A stretch of DNA of 64,000 nucleotides from Bacteroidales bacterium (lineage in GTDB: Bacteria > Bacteroidota > Bacteroidia > Bacteroidales > Bacteroidaceae): contig SUXN01000002.1 in NCBI GenBank assembly GCA_015060965.1, positions 52,518 to 116,517 of the forward strand. The letters are read 5' to 3'. This document shows, piece after piece, positions 54,622 through 62,431 of this stretch. The translations under genes were made by a program, and so were the position numbers. Each line of letters opens with the position of its first letter. The first letter of the stretch is position 1. Below the pieces are notes generated by a model. It had not been told where the DNA came from. It was given only the letters and a program-made list of their open reading frames with translations, and did no database searches.

Positions 54622-54897
54622 TTAAAGTTCACTTATTGGTCCGGAACTTTCGTGTCCATTACATTTTTTTCTTAAGTACAAAGTTTCCCCAATACATGTT
54701 ACAGTATCGCCTGAAGCAGTACAACGTCCCATACAATCGGTTATTTCTACTCTATCTAGGTAATCATCGTCCTTACATGTTACCGAACAACTGCTGGTAT
54801 AATTCGCATTAGTAGCGCTTCCTCCAAATACCATTTTCATTTCGTCATTTGTAAGTTCTGTAGCCTCGTTTAAGATTACTCGTTTAATTGTTTTCAT
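54622..54897 (-). CDS. RiPP precursor peptide with double-glycine leader
   Basis: A 91-residue precursor. The leader (1-26) has the GG-Bacteroidales pattern: MKTIKRVILNEATELTNDEM ending KMVFGG, with ELTNDEMK as the exporter recognition part. The predicted core has 65 residues and six Cys at core positions 11, 15, 29, 33, 42 and 53, giving two CxxxC pairs plus two further Cys. It is rich in Ser, Thr and Asp. Cleavage by the C39 domain is expected after Gly26. The cysteines fit three disulfides made by the VKOR-Trx protein; thioether or sugar attachment cannot be excluded. Confidence 0.9.
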   Translation of the reverse strand: MKTIKRVILNEATELTNDEMKMVFGGSATNANYTSSCSVTCKDDDYLDRVEITDCMGRCTASGDTVTCIGETLYLRKKCNGHESSGPISEL

Positions 54898-54925
54898 TGT
54901 TTGTTTTTTTAAAAGTTTTACTTAT

Positions 54926-54940
54926 GGCTACAATGTAGCC
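54926..54940. promoter_or_regulatory. GGCTACA-A-TGTAGCC palindrome before the precursor gene
   Basis: A 15-base palindrome lies 28 bp upstream of the precursor ATG. It could be an operator or a 5' stem-loop raising mRNA stability of the precursor part. Confidence 0.5.
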
Positions 54941-54974
54941 GTTGATTTATTTTTCGTTGCAACTGAAAAATCAT

Positions 54975-56213
54975 TTAATTAAATGATGACATTAGTTTTG
55001 AATAGTTTGCCATCATTCTTTCATAACTATATTTATCTTGTAAGTCTTTCTTACAGTTTTCTTTAAGTCTTGCTTTTGTTTCTTCACCCAAATTTAGAAC
55101 TATTTTTAATCCTTCAATAATGTTATCTGTTAATTCATTTTCCATATTATCACTATTGTGAGGTATATGTATCACTATGGCATTTTTATAATTTTTGAAC
55201 ATATCTCTGAGCCCTAATCCGTCTGTTGTCAGAATTAAACCAATTTTTTTCATCATCTCTAAGCAAGTAAAACTACATTGTTCTGTATATGATGGATGAA
55301 CGCCAATATCTGCAACAGCATACCATAAGTTCATCAATTCCTGTGAAATCAATCCTGTAAATGTTATTTTAGTTATAGAATTTGTTGCAAACTTAACTAT
55401 TTCTTCTTGTTGATGCATTTCTCCGGCAATGACCAAACGAGCTTTAGGGAAAAAGAAAGAAATAGAATTAAAAGCCTTTACAAGTTCAAATATCCCCTTT
55501 GCTCTTACTATTCGTCCTGCATAAAATAAAATAGTTTCATCTTTATCAATATTTAGTATTCTTCTTGCATCATTCCTATTTATGATGTTTTCACTTTTTT
55601 TATTGGTTTGTAATGCATTGGGGATTAAATGAATTTTATCTTTTTCTATATTATACACATTTTGTAAAAGATTGTATGTCGATTCTGATAAACAGACAAC
55701 AGCATCCACAAGCTTATACATACGTTTTTCTTCAGAAAAGTACTTTCTTATGAACCTAATATTTTTTCTGAATTCTTTTTTTACTGGTACCCTATTTAAA
55801 ATATCAATCAATGCTTTTTCATTACCTAACAGCGGCGCAGTCCACCCTTGATCGTGTATCGTGAATACAATTTTTGATTTCGGGAAATATCTCTTAAGCG
55901 CTTTTAGGAAATCCACACATGGTGAATGATTAACAAAGAAAATATTATCTTTATTATCTGTTATATATTGTTTCAGTACAGCAAAACTTAAATTCCCTAT
56001 TTTTAGGAATGCTCCTCTTCCACAGAAAGGGACACAATATACCTTAACACTTTCATAATATTTCAGCACAAATTTATCACTTTCATCGTTGTAAGAAATT
56101 AGATTTACTTCAGTATTCTCATTTTTACAACAATTGATTATTTGTTTCATATATGTCCCTATTCCATTCTGTTTTGAACTTATATGCTCATCTATTATAT
56201 AAATGTGTTTCAT
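54975..56213 (-). CDS. Family 4 glycosyltransferase of the RiPP cluster
   Basis: This 412-residue protein has a GT-B fold. The C-terminal half carries DETILFYAGRIVRAKGIFELVKAF, VIAGEMHQQEE and the EQCSFTCLEMMK region that matches the EX7E motif of GT4 enzymes. The start overlaps the LanC-like stop by 1 base, so they are coupled. A second glycosyltransferase with the GT2 gene suggests a sugar on the peptide or self-protection by a surface glycan. Confidence 0.87.
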   Translation of the reverse strand: MKHIYIIDEHISSKQNGIGTYMKQIINCCKNENTEVNLISYNDESDKFVLKYYESVKVYCVPFCGRGAFLKIGNLSFAVLKQYITDNKDNIFFVNHSPCVDFLKALKRYFPKSKIVFTIHDQGWTAPLLGNEKALIDILNRVPVKKEFRKNIRFIRKYFSEEKRMYKLVDAVVCLSESTYNLLQNVYNIEKDKIHLIPNALQTNKKSENIINRNDARRILNIDKDETILFYAGRIVRAKGIFELVKAFNSISFFFPKARLVIAGEMHQQEEIVKFATNSITKITFTGLISQELMNLWYAVADIGVHPSYTEQCSFTCLEMMKKIGLILTTDGLGLRDMFKNYKNAIVIHIPHNSDNMENELTDNIIEGLKIVLNLGEETKARLKENCKKDLQDKYSYERMMANYSKLMSSFN

Positions 56214-56917
56214 TATTTATTTAGTTTAAGTTCTATCCAACCTGCAATACCGGAATATAGTGTTAGGTCTTTCCTATTATTGATTGCATTTTTGTTTATA
56301 AACCTTTCTAATTCCATAATATACACTTCTGTTTTTCCGGCAATACATTCAAGCAAATTCGCATAAAGCGTTTCCAATTCGGAATCTTTTGTATTTGCTT
56401 TTATCGCTTTTTCCGTTGCGAATACTAAAGATTGTACAAATGCGAAATCAAAAACTTTCTTTTTTGCTATATTCGCACCTTGTAAATGCGCTATTGCATA
56501 ATGTAAATACCCTTTTAACCCGTCAAATAAGTTGTAATTCTCACATCGCGAAAAATCTATGTTCATGATTTGTTTATCTATATCCAGTAATATATCAGCA
56601 CCACATCCTTTCATATATTTATTTTGGATAAGATATTCAATACCCCAACCTATTCCAGACAAGCCCGATGCAAATTCTGTTTTTGTCGTTTTTGATATGC
56701 GCTTTAATATATTTTCTATTAGGAAATCAACTGATTTCTCTATATACCGACATTTGCGAACTCTTGAATAATGCATTAGAACAAGCGCAATACCAGTTCC
56801 CCCATTTAATAATCCTATGGCTGACGGTATATCGTGCGAATGCAGTATCAAGTGATTTAAATATTCTTCTTCTTTAGGAAATTTAGTAGATTCCATAATT
56901 CTTCTATTAAAGCCCAT
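56213..56917 (-). CDS. Short LanC-like protein
   Basis: This 234-residue protein shows repeated LanC-type helix-start motifs: LLNGGTGIALVL (about residue 36), GLSGIGWGIEYL (about 85), LFDGLKGYLHYA (about 128) and LYSGIAGWIEL (about 222). LanC cyclases have about 400 residues and zinc ligands in a Cys ... Cys-His set; neither the length nor those motifs are present here. It is more likely a binding or scaffold protein than an active cyclase. It overlaps the VKOR gene by 11 bp. Confidence 0.7.
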   Translation of the reverse strand: MGFNRRIMESTKFPKEEEYLNHLILHSHDIPSAIGLLNGGTGIALVLMHYSRVRKCRYIEKSVDFLIENILKRISKTTKTEFASGLSGIGWGIEYLIQNKYMKGCGADILLDIDKQIMNIDFSRCENYNLFDGLKGYLHYAIAHLQGANIAKKKVFDFAFVQSLVFATEKAIKANTKDSELETLYANLLECIAGKTEVYIMELERFINKNAINNRKDLTLYSGIAGWIELKLNK

Positions 56918-58439
56918 TGTTTATTATATATATAATGTCGTCAAGGTTATACGCTTCTGGTAGTTTCTTTCCATTAAATAGCAGTGTCGGTGTTGCATTA
57001 AAACCACTTATTCGTTTCCAATTTTCGTGATGTCTAAACTCTTCTTCTATATTTTTATCATTTATTTCTAATTCTTTATCAAAGAATTTTTCTTTTTGAT
57101 TTTTTCCTCCGGAGTACCATTCTGTTAATAAATTCCAGGTCTTTTCTTTTCCATATTTTAAATATGCTGCGATAAACAACCTATTAATATTACTTAGATC
57201 CTCTGAAAAATAAGTAAATATATATTGTATTTTGCACCCTGAGTTTAATAGACTTGAGATTCTTTCATGCATTTTTGCACATGGATTACAATATGGATTA
57301 CTGAATATTGTCAAAGTATAATTGGCATCTTCATTCCCGAAAACAATTTTTGAGGTATTGGTACTTATATCATATAATTCTTGCGATTCAAATAATTTAT
57401 CAATAATTTCTTTTTGATATTTAAGTAATGTTAGTTTTGCTTTCCAATCCTTTGCACTTAATGCCTCTTTTATTATATCTATAATTTTATGAACAAGCAA
57501 GACTGTAATTAGATACATTATAGGAGGAACTATTGCTTGTAAATTAACTTCTTGAATTGAACTATCTAATATTGATATTATGACTTGTAGAAAAAGGATA
57601 ATTTGTACTATTAAACATAAACTGCACCAATTTTTTGCCTTATACTTTTGATACCAGATACTCCAAATAATATAAGGTGATACTATTATTGAAATTATAG
57701 GCAAATATTCGTATATGTGATTTGGAAATAATAAGATTATAATCAAATTTACAGTAAAATACGATAATCCTATTTCTCCCCACCCATATCTATTTAGAAA
57801 CTTAGCAATAGGCATTTCTAAAATATCATTACAACTACTTTTCTTAAAAAGATTACAGATTCTATCTGTCGCTTTATTTTCAATATTTAAACTTTTCCCG
57901 ATTATTAGGCTACAGATATAAATTCCAATTAAGTCAAGTCCACCTCGAAGAATATTCAAAATATCATATTCTGAACTTTTATGTATATAAAGATATGTAG
58001 ATAAGAGTATTAAACCTGAAATTACTATTATCCATTCTGTAATATCAAGTTTCATTTTTTTTATGTGCTCCTTATAGTTTGGTTCTATTGATTGCTTTTG
58101 AGGGTATGATAATAACACTTTACCTGAGAACGATTCATAAAACCTTTCTGTTGCAACTGTTATTATTTCTCCGTACCAATCAAAAACTACTTGTTTCTCA
58201 TTTATACTTTTTACTATAACCAAATCATTTGAGACTTCTGATATAAACGGAGTTTCTAATTTTAATAATTCTTTTTTATCCGATAATTGGTATGCTTTAC
58301 TATTTACTTGATAACTAGATAGCATTTGTTTCATGCCATACATTGTATATCTATAAGGATGCTCATTATAAAGTTTATTTGCATATTGTGTATGCCTAAT
58401 CTTTAGATGTGATAATAGTCGTTTGAACAAAGTATCCAT
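56907..58439 (-). CDS. VKOR-thioredoxin fusion with degenerate C39-like N-terminus
   Basis: A 510-residue protein. Residues about 1-115 resemble a C39 peptidase domain without the catalytic Cys. Five or so membrane segments follow, with the VKOR loop Cys pair C195-x7-C203 and the active-site pair C272-SL-C275. The C-terminal thioredoxin-like domain has CNPC (384-387) and the cis-Pro region (ATPTLLF). VKOR-Trx fusions oxidise cysteines to disulfides using quinone. The precursor's six Cys are the obvious substrate; the dead C39 part may bind its leader. Confidence 0.87.
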   Translation of the reverse strand: MDTLFKRLLSHLKIRHTQYANKLYNEHPYRYTMYGMKQMLSSYQVNSKAYQLSDKKELLKLETPFISEVSNDLVIVKSINEKQVVFDWYGEIITVATERFYESFSGKVLLSYPQKQSIEPNYKEHIKKMKLDITEWIIVISGLILLSTYLYIHKSSEYDILNILRGGLDLIGIYICSLIIGKSLNIENKATDRICNLFKKSSCNDILEMPIAKFLNRYGWGEIGLSYFTVNLIIILLFPNHIYEYLPIISIIVSPYIIWSIWYQKYKAKNWCSLCLIVQIILFLQVIISILDSSIQEVNLQAIVPPIMYLITVLLVHKIIDIIKEALSAKDWKAKLTLLKYQKEIIDKLFESQELYDISTNTSKIVFGNEDANYTLTIFSNPYCNPCAKMHERISSLLNSGCKIQYIFTYFSEDLSNINRLFIAAYLKYGKEKTWNLLTEWYSGGKNQKEKFFDKELEINDKNIEEEFRHHENWKRISGFNATPTLLFNGKKLPEAYNLDDIIYIINNGL

Positions 58440-58491
58440 TATATCATGTTTTTATCTTAAACTTGTAATCCCATTTATGAGAAGATGTTAC

Positions 58492-58977
58492 TCACTCAAC
58501 ATAAAAATATCCTTGAAAGAAGTTTCCTTCAAAATCCAGCACGATTCTGTACACTCCACTTAAGACCTGCAAAAGTGATATTGTTATCTCCACACCTTTA
58601 GGTAATATTATTTCACCTTGTTGTGATACTAGGTTTGTTTCATCTACTATATAATAATTTACAGACTCAAAAGTTACGTTTTGACTTGTTATTGACAGAG
58701 TAGTACTAGTGTTATCATATAGCACCAATGGCAATATGGCTGCTATATCTAAATCTCTTTTTGGCAACTCATCTGTTGAAATAAAATCATCTCCCTCATT
58801 GTTTTCTAATTCTATCTGAACTGTACCTTCTGATTGTGCACAAACAGTTGTTCCAAGTATAAGCAATAGAAATAAGATAAAGAGGCGACATAATGACGTT
58901 ATATAAACGCCAGCTCTCCCGTTAGCAGTTTTGGTATATACAACACCACACCTCATACCATTAATTGTTTTTTTCAT
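58492..58977 (-). CDS. DUF3244-like secreted protein
   Basis: This 161-residue protein has an unusually long N-terminus before its signal segment (about residues 30-48, ending TTVCAQ). The rest (LPKRDLDIAAILPLVLYDN..., ending SGVYRIVLDFEGNFFQGYFYV) fits the DUF3244 beta-sandwich. Such genes often occur with GG-leader clusters in Bacteroidetes. It is the first gene of the operon, 52 bp before VKOR-Trx. Function unknown; immunity is one possibility. Confidence 0.75.
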   Translation of the reverse strand: MKKTINGMRCGVVYTKTANGRAGVYITSLCRLFILFLLLILGTTVCAQSEGTVQIELENNEGDDFISTDELPKRDLDIAAILPLVLYDNTSTTLSITSQNVTFESVNYYIVDETNLVSQQGEIILPKGVEITISLLQVLSGVYRIVLDFEGNFFQGYFYVE

Positions 58978-59000
58978 ATCATTTGCGTTTTTTGTTTTTG

Positions 59001-59031
59001 CAAATGTAAAGCTGTGTCAATTAGCCACAAA
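59001..59031 (-). promoter_or_regulatory. Promoter of the RiPP operon
   Basis: Read on the minus strand, TTTG (59031-59028), a 19-bp spacer and TACATTTG (59008-59001) match the consensus. Transcription would start near 58994, 17 nt before the first ATG. Confidence 0.75.
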
Positions 59032-59038
59032 GAGATTT

Positions 59039-59177
59039 ATGTCCGACATTGCCCGAATAATTTTAAATAATCGCCCCCCCCCCCATTTTTAACACACTGT
59101 TACACAACGTGTTAGCACATTGGCTTCTTTTAAGGATAATAATATGTTAATTTGCAATATCGGACATATTCGGACAT
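59039..59177. promoter_or_regulatory. ATGTCCGA operator-like motifs in the divergent promoter region
   Basis: ATGTCCGA is at 59039-59046, just upstream of the RiPP -33 element. Its complement TCGGACAT is at 59160-59167 and 59170-59177, upstream of the regulator promoter. The flanking bases AGAGATTT(T)ATGTCCGA are also shared, giving a long imperfect inverted repeat around the intergenic region. Confidence 0.65.
59074..59084. repeat. C11 homopolymer tract
   Basis: Eleven C in a row lie in an AT-rich stretch between the RiPP operon and its regulator. Such tracts slip during replication and can switch expression. Confidence 0.8.
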
Positions 59178-59207
59178 AAAATCTCTATATAGCTCGTTTT
59201 TTTGAAT

Positions 59208-59215
59208 TATTTTTG
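59208..59215 (+). promoter_or_regulatory. -7 element of the TPR regulator gene
   Basis: TATTTTTG matches the consensus; the -33 is weak, as expected of an activated promoter. Transcription would start near 59222 and this favours ATG at 59242 over TTG at 59218. Confidence 0.5.
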
Positions 59216-59241
59216 CTTTGTCAATACCTAGTACATACCAA

Positions 59242-60981
59242 ATGAAACACCTTATTAAATTTGCTATTTTTATTATTTTGCTTAACGCATCGTGCACCAA
59301 AGATTGTAATGAAGGGCTTATATACAAGTTGAATGAGATAAAAGCGATGGGAGATACGTTGCCCCAAAAAGCAATGGAACAACTTGATTCGCTAAGACCA
59401 TTATTCAAAAACGAGCCTGAGTATTTGCAAAATAGATTATCATTACTTGACATCAGACTACGTGACAAAGCATTTATAAAGCATACTTCTTCTATAAGTA
59501 TAAAAGAATTATGTAGCTACTTTGAAAAAGAAGGAACTGTAGAAGATATACAAGAAGCATACTATTATATGGGTAGTGTATACCGTGACCTCAATGATTA
59601 TCCTCGGGCTATAACGTATTTCTTGAAGTCCGCTGAAATTGCCGAAACAAAAAAAAATATAGATAGTTCTTTGTGGGAAAACGCATACTCTCAGTTGTCT
59701 TATTTATATAAGGTGCAATTCAATTATACAGAAGCGCTTAATATGTCACTTAAACAGCTTTCTGTCGCAGAAGCAACCGGAACAATAAATGAAAGAACAT
59801 ATGCGAATGTTGCTAGTTGTTATTTTAAAGTTAATGACACACTTAATACAGTGAAATATTATGATTACATTCTGAAAGGTAAGAATAAAATCACAAGCAA
59901 CAATCACGATATACTTGCAAAAGCTATGGGAGATTATACAGTGCTGGGTTATAAAGAAGAAGCATCTTTATGTTATTCTTTATTAAAAGAGAATCCTAAT
60001 AAAAAATTCCCACCGAATTATTTAATAAGTCTTGCCATTTATTACGAGCGTTTTGTATCTGCCGACAGTGCAGCTGTTGCAATGGTAGAACTATACGCAA
60101 ACTCCAACAGTATTGAGTCAAAATATGATGCCGCACGTTGGCTGACAAGATATTATACTAAGAAAGGAGATAAAGACAAAGCCGTTGAATATGCAATTAA
60201 ATTTATTGATGCCAATGAGGCTGTAATTGACAAAAGAACTCTTGAACACACAACAAATGCAAAGAATTTCTTTCAGTACAGGCGCGAAAAAGAGGAGGAG
60301 ATGGCTATTATAGAGAAAGCCACAAAAGCAAGGTACTATCTTCTATTCGGTTTCTTAACATTCATTATTATAATACTTGCCATAACACTTCATCATTATA
60401 TCCAAAAAAAGCGTATGCTGGATACTATCTTTCAAAAGGAGAATAAGATAAAGGAATCTAAGTTGTTTATACAAATGAAAGAAAAAGAGATTGAAGAAGA
60501 AAAAAAACTCATTATACAGAAAGAAAAAGATTTAGAATCGATTTGCATAGCCAAGTCCAAACTTGCCAAACAATTGGAAGAGGCTGAGAATGATTGCAAA
60601 ATGCTAATTGCACAGAACCGGGAGTTAACAAGACTGACAATTATGAACAACATCTCTGGTGATGCCAAAGAGATCATTGAGAAAGTGAAAAAGGCCTCCA
60701 AAGGCAAATATCATCTTAATGATGAGGAATGGAAAGAATTACTTGGAGCAATAGACAAGCTATACCCGGAATTTACATATGAGATACAAGCTAAATTCAA
60801 AAGAATAAGTGAACCGGTATTAAGAGTATGCTATCTTCTGAAGATTGGTATGTCTGCTCCACAGGTGGTCAATTTGACAGGTTATCCACGTCAAACAGTA
60901 TTTGACAGAATTAAGCGAATTGAGAAAGTTATTAATATTGATAATATCAGATTTTCTTCACATACTGCTCCTCAACAATAA
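59242..60981 (+). CDS. TPR membrane regulator of the RiPP cluster
   Basis: This 579-residue protein has a lipoprotein-type signal (ending LLNASC, about residue 16) and TPR-like helical repeats (about 60-340: AYYYMGSVYRDLNDYPRAITYFLKSAEIAE). One membrane segment (about 375-395) is followed by a long coiled coil (about 400-480) and a C-terminal region (RVCYLLKIGMSAPQVVNLTGYPRQTVFDRIKRIEKV) with a helix-turn-helix look. This layout occurs in Bacteroidetes membrane-bound regulators near RiPP and polysaccharide loci. It faces away from the operon and probably controls it. Confidence 0.82.
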   Translation: MKHLIKFAIFIILLNASCTKDCNEGLIYKLNEIKAMGDTLPQKAMEQLDSLRPLFKNEPEYLQNRLSLLDIRLRDKAFIKHTSSISIKELCSYFEKEGTVEDIQEAYYYMGSVYRDLNDYPRAITYFLKSAEIAETKKNIDSSLWENAYSQLSYLYKVQFNYTEALNMSLKQLSVAEATGTINERTYANVASCYFKVNDTLNTVKYYDYILKGKNKITSNNHDILAKAMGDYTVLGYKEEASLCYSLLKENPNKKFPPNYLISLAIYYERFVSADSAAVAMVELYANSNSIESKYDAARWLTRYYTKKGDKDKAVEYAIKFIDANEAVIDKRTLEHTTNAKNFFQYRREKEEEMAIIEKATKARYYLLFGFLTFIIIILAITLHHYIQKKRMLDTIFQKENKIKESKLFIQMKEKEIEEEKKLIIQKEKDLESICIAKSKLAKQLEEAENDCKMLIAQNRELTRLTIMNNISGDAKEIIEKVKKASKGKYHLNDEEWKELLGAIDKLYPEFTYEIQAKFKRISEPVLRVCYLLKIGMSAPQVVNLTGYPRQTVFDRIKRIEKVINIDNIRFSSHTAPQQ

Positions 60982-61382
60982 GAGATGACTAGCTTTTGCT
61001 AAATTCTTCACGCTATTGAAACAAGCCGCCTTGGAGTAAACTTCCCTCTTTTAATATATAACAGCCGATATGCAATGTGCCACCGTGCATTGATGCTTAA
61101 ACTGCACTGCAATGCTTTCGGCCACGTTTTTTTTGAGTGCGAAGGTCGCACCACACGGATATTCACAAGGACAAGCAGAGTGATAAGGAATAATTGAAAA
61201 TTCTTTGTCGCTCTTTTTTTTGTCGCTTTACCAAACAATTTCTTTCTGCCCGTCGGGTAAATTTTTCCTATAATCCTTGTGAGGCTATATCCTTACCGTG
61301 TTGCCCTTGTATGCACATAAAAAATCTCGATAAGCGAAAGCGCAGTGCATAAACATTAATCATCAATTAAAAGCATACAGTT
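60982..61382 (+). other. Gene-free right border of the RiPP cluster and conserved leader
   Basis: No gene is seen. From 61130 on it resembles the ardA leader (36865-37068) in ordered blocks: GTGCGAAGGT, CACAAGGACA, a CGGGTA block, ATCCTTGT and TGCACATAAAAA. The cluster boundary is probably between 61000 and 61130. Confidence 0.55.
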
Positions 61383-61631
61383 ATGACACATTCAGTTCAC
61401 ACATCGGCTTACAAGTTATTGCCTTTTGAAGAGGGTGGCAATAGAAGAAAAAATCTCTCCAGCTCTTGCGATTGCATAAGCACATTTCAAGTTGAGGTTG
61501 AAGATTTTGATAATGAAATTTTTGTTTTGTCGGTTGAGGCACACGACAAGGAAGAGGCAAGCAGAATTGCCGAGCGTATTTGTGCAGAGTCCGAAATTAC
61601 AGTTTACAATATGTTGGTTTATTCATTTTAA
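61383..61631 (+). CDS. Small prophage protein 1 after the RiPP cluster
   Basis: This 82-residue protein starts MTHSVHTSAYKLLPFEEGG. The C-terminal half (FQVEVEDFDNEIFVLSVEAHDKEEASRIAERICAES) fits a small alpha/beta fold. It is the first gene of a compact four-gene run, behind the conserved leader. No family recognised. Confidence 0.6.
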   Translation: MTHSVHTSAYKLLPFEEGGNRRKNLSSSCDCISTFQVEVEDFDNEIFVLSVEAHDKEEASRIAERICAESEITVYNMLVYSF

Positions 61632-61643
61632 TAGTATAGCGAT

Positions 61644-61877
61644 ATGAAAGCAATTAAGTCAAAGAGAGTTATCACAGCCGAAAAGAAAGGCAGAGTTTGG
61701 AAAGTCTATGTAAAAAATCCTAACAAGACAGAGAGTGCAGTTTGCCACACAAAAGAGCCATTGAAAGCATTGCGATATGCTTTTCACCTAAAGGCAAAGT
61801 TTGGCTTGAACATCGGTGCAAATTTCGTTGATAGGTTAATACACGAACATAACACACTAAAAAATGTAGCAGTATGA
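61644..61877 (+). CDS. Small prophage protein 2
   Basis: A basic 77-residue protein (MKAIKSKRVITAEKKGRVWKVYVKNPNKTE...). It overlaps the next gene by 4 bp (ATGA). Not recognised. Confidence 0.6.
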   Translation: MKAIKSKRVITAEKKGRVWKVYVKNPNKTESAVCHTKEPLKALRYAFHLKAKFGLNIGANFVDRLIHEHNTLKNVAV

Positions 61878-62104
61878 AATACATTGAGAGGTACACACAA
61901 GAAGAGTTGAATGTGTTGTTTGATGCAGCACACAGCATACGCAAGACAATGCAGAAATATGACACTTGGCAGAATTTGGTCGGTTACAGCGATATTTACC
62001 GAGAATGTTATAACACGGAAATAGCCGTAATGAATGAAGAGCGAAGAAGATTATTAGAACACGAATTTAACAGCGAAGAGAATGAAAGTCTATCAAATCA
62101 TTGA
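61874..62104 (+). CDS. Small prophage protein 3
   Basis: An acidic helical 76-residue protein (MKYIERYTQEELNVLFDAAHSIRK...). Its 3' end overlaps the next gene by 23 bp. Not recognised. Confidence 0.6.
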   Translation: MKYIERYTQEELNVLFDAAHSIRKTMQKYDTWQNLVGYSDIYRECYNTEIAVMNEERRRLLEHEFNSEENESLSNH

Positions 62105-62348
62105 AAAGCATTTTGCCGTAGAGAAAAACATTGATATGTTGCTATCGACAAGCCCGTTTGCCACGCATACATTTACATCAATGAAAAGGGCAGTTGAAAA
62201 ATTGGATAGGATTATTTGCTTTCGTATGTTTCAGCAAAGAGAAGTCTATAATCCAATTACTGCAAATCTGCCGAATGTTTCACATTCGTATGTAGCACAC
62301 GGGAAAATTCGCAAGGTGCTATATATACAGCAGTTTGAAAGCGAATAG
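62082..62348 (+). CDS. Small prophage protein 4
   Basis: An 88-residue protein (MKVYQIIEKHFAVEKNIDMLL...), the last gene of the run; a terminator follows 6 bp after its stop. Not recognised. Confidence 0.6.
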   Translation: MKVYQIIEKHFAVEKNIDMLLSTSPFATHTFTSMKRAVEKLDRIICFRMFQQREVYNPITANLPNVSHSYVAHGKIRKVLYIQQFESE

Positions 62349-62354
62349 AGAGGC

Positions 62355-62384
62355 ACAGCACCCGGCTTCGGGTGCTGTCTTTTG
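62355..62384 (+). terminator. Terminator of the small-gene run
   Basis: CAGCACCCG (62356-62364) pairs with CGGGTGCTG (62369-62377) around GCTT, then TCTTTTG. Its T tract overlaps the -33 element of the next promoter. Confidence 0.8.
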
Positions 62385-62411
62385 TGCAACCTTGTTTGTC
62401 GGCTACTTTTG
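62381..62411 (+). promoter_or_regulatory. Promoter of the tail-type genes
   Basis: TTTG (62381-62384), a 19-bp spacer and TACTTTTG (62404-62411) match the consensus. Transcription would start near 62418, 14 nt before the ATG at 62432. Confidence 0.7.
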
Positions 62412-62431
62412 CCGGCAAACAATATGGCCTT

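Larger units (their letters stand above)
47754..60981. other. RiPP (double-glycine bacteriocin-like) gene cluster carried by the prophage
   Basis: Nine minus-strand genes (58977 down to 47754) and a divergent regulator form one cluster: DUF3244, VKOR-Trx, LanC-like, GT4, precursor, outer-membrane protein, GT2, peptidase-ABC exporter and HlyD adaptor. Composition differs from the phage: 15 of 60 bases are G or C at 48001-48060 against 32 of 60 at 40441-40500. Phage genes flank it on both sides, so it is a cargo insertion. GG-leader plus C39 exporter is established bacteriocin logic; the modification set is inferred. Confidence 0.85.

Noticed and set aside
56213..56917. Active lanthipeptide cyclase
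   Set aside because: No zinc ligands, short length, and no dehydratase in the cluster.
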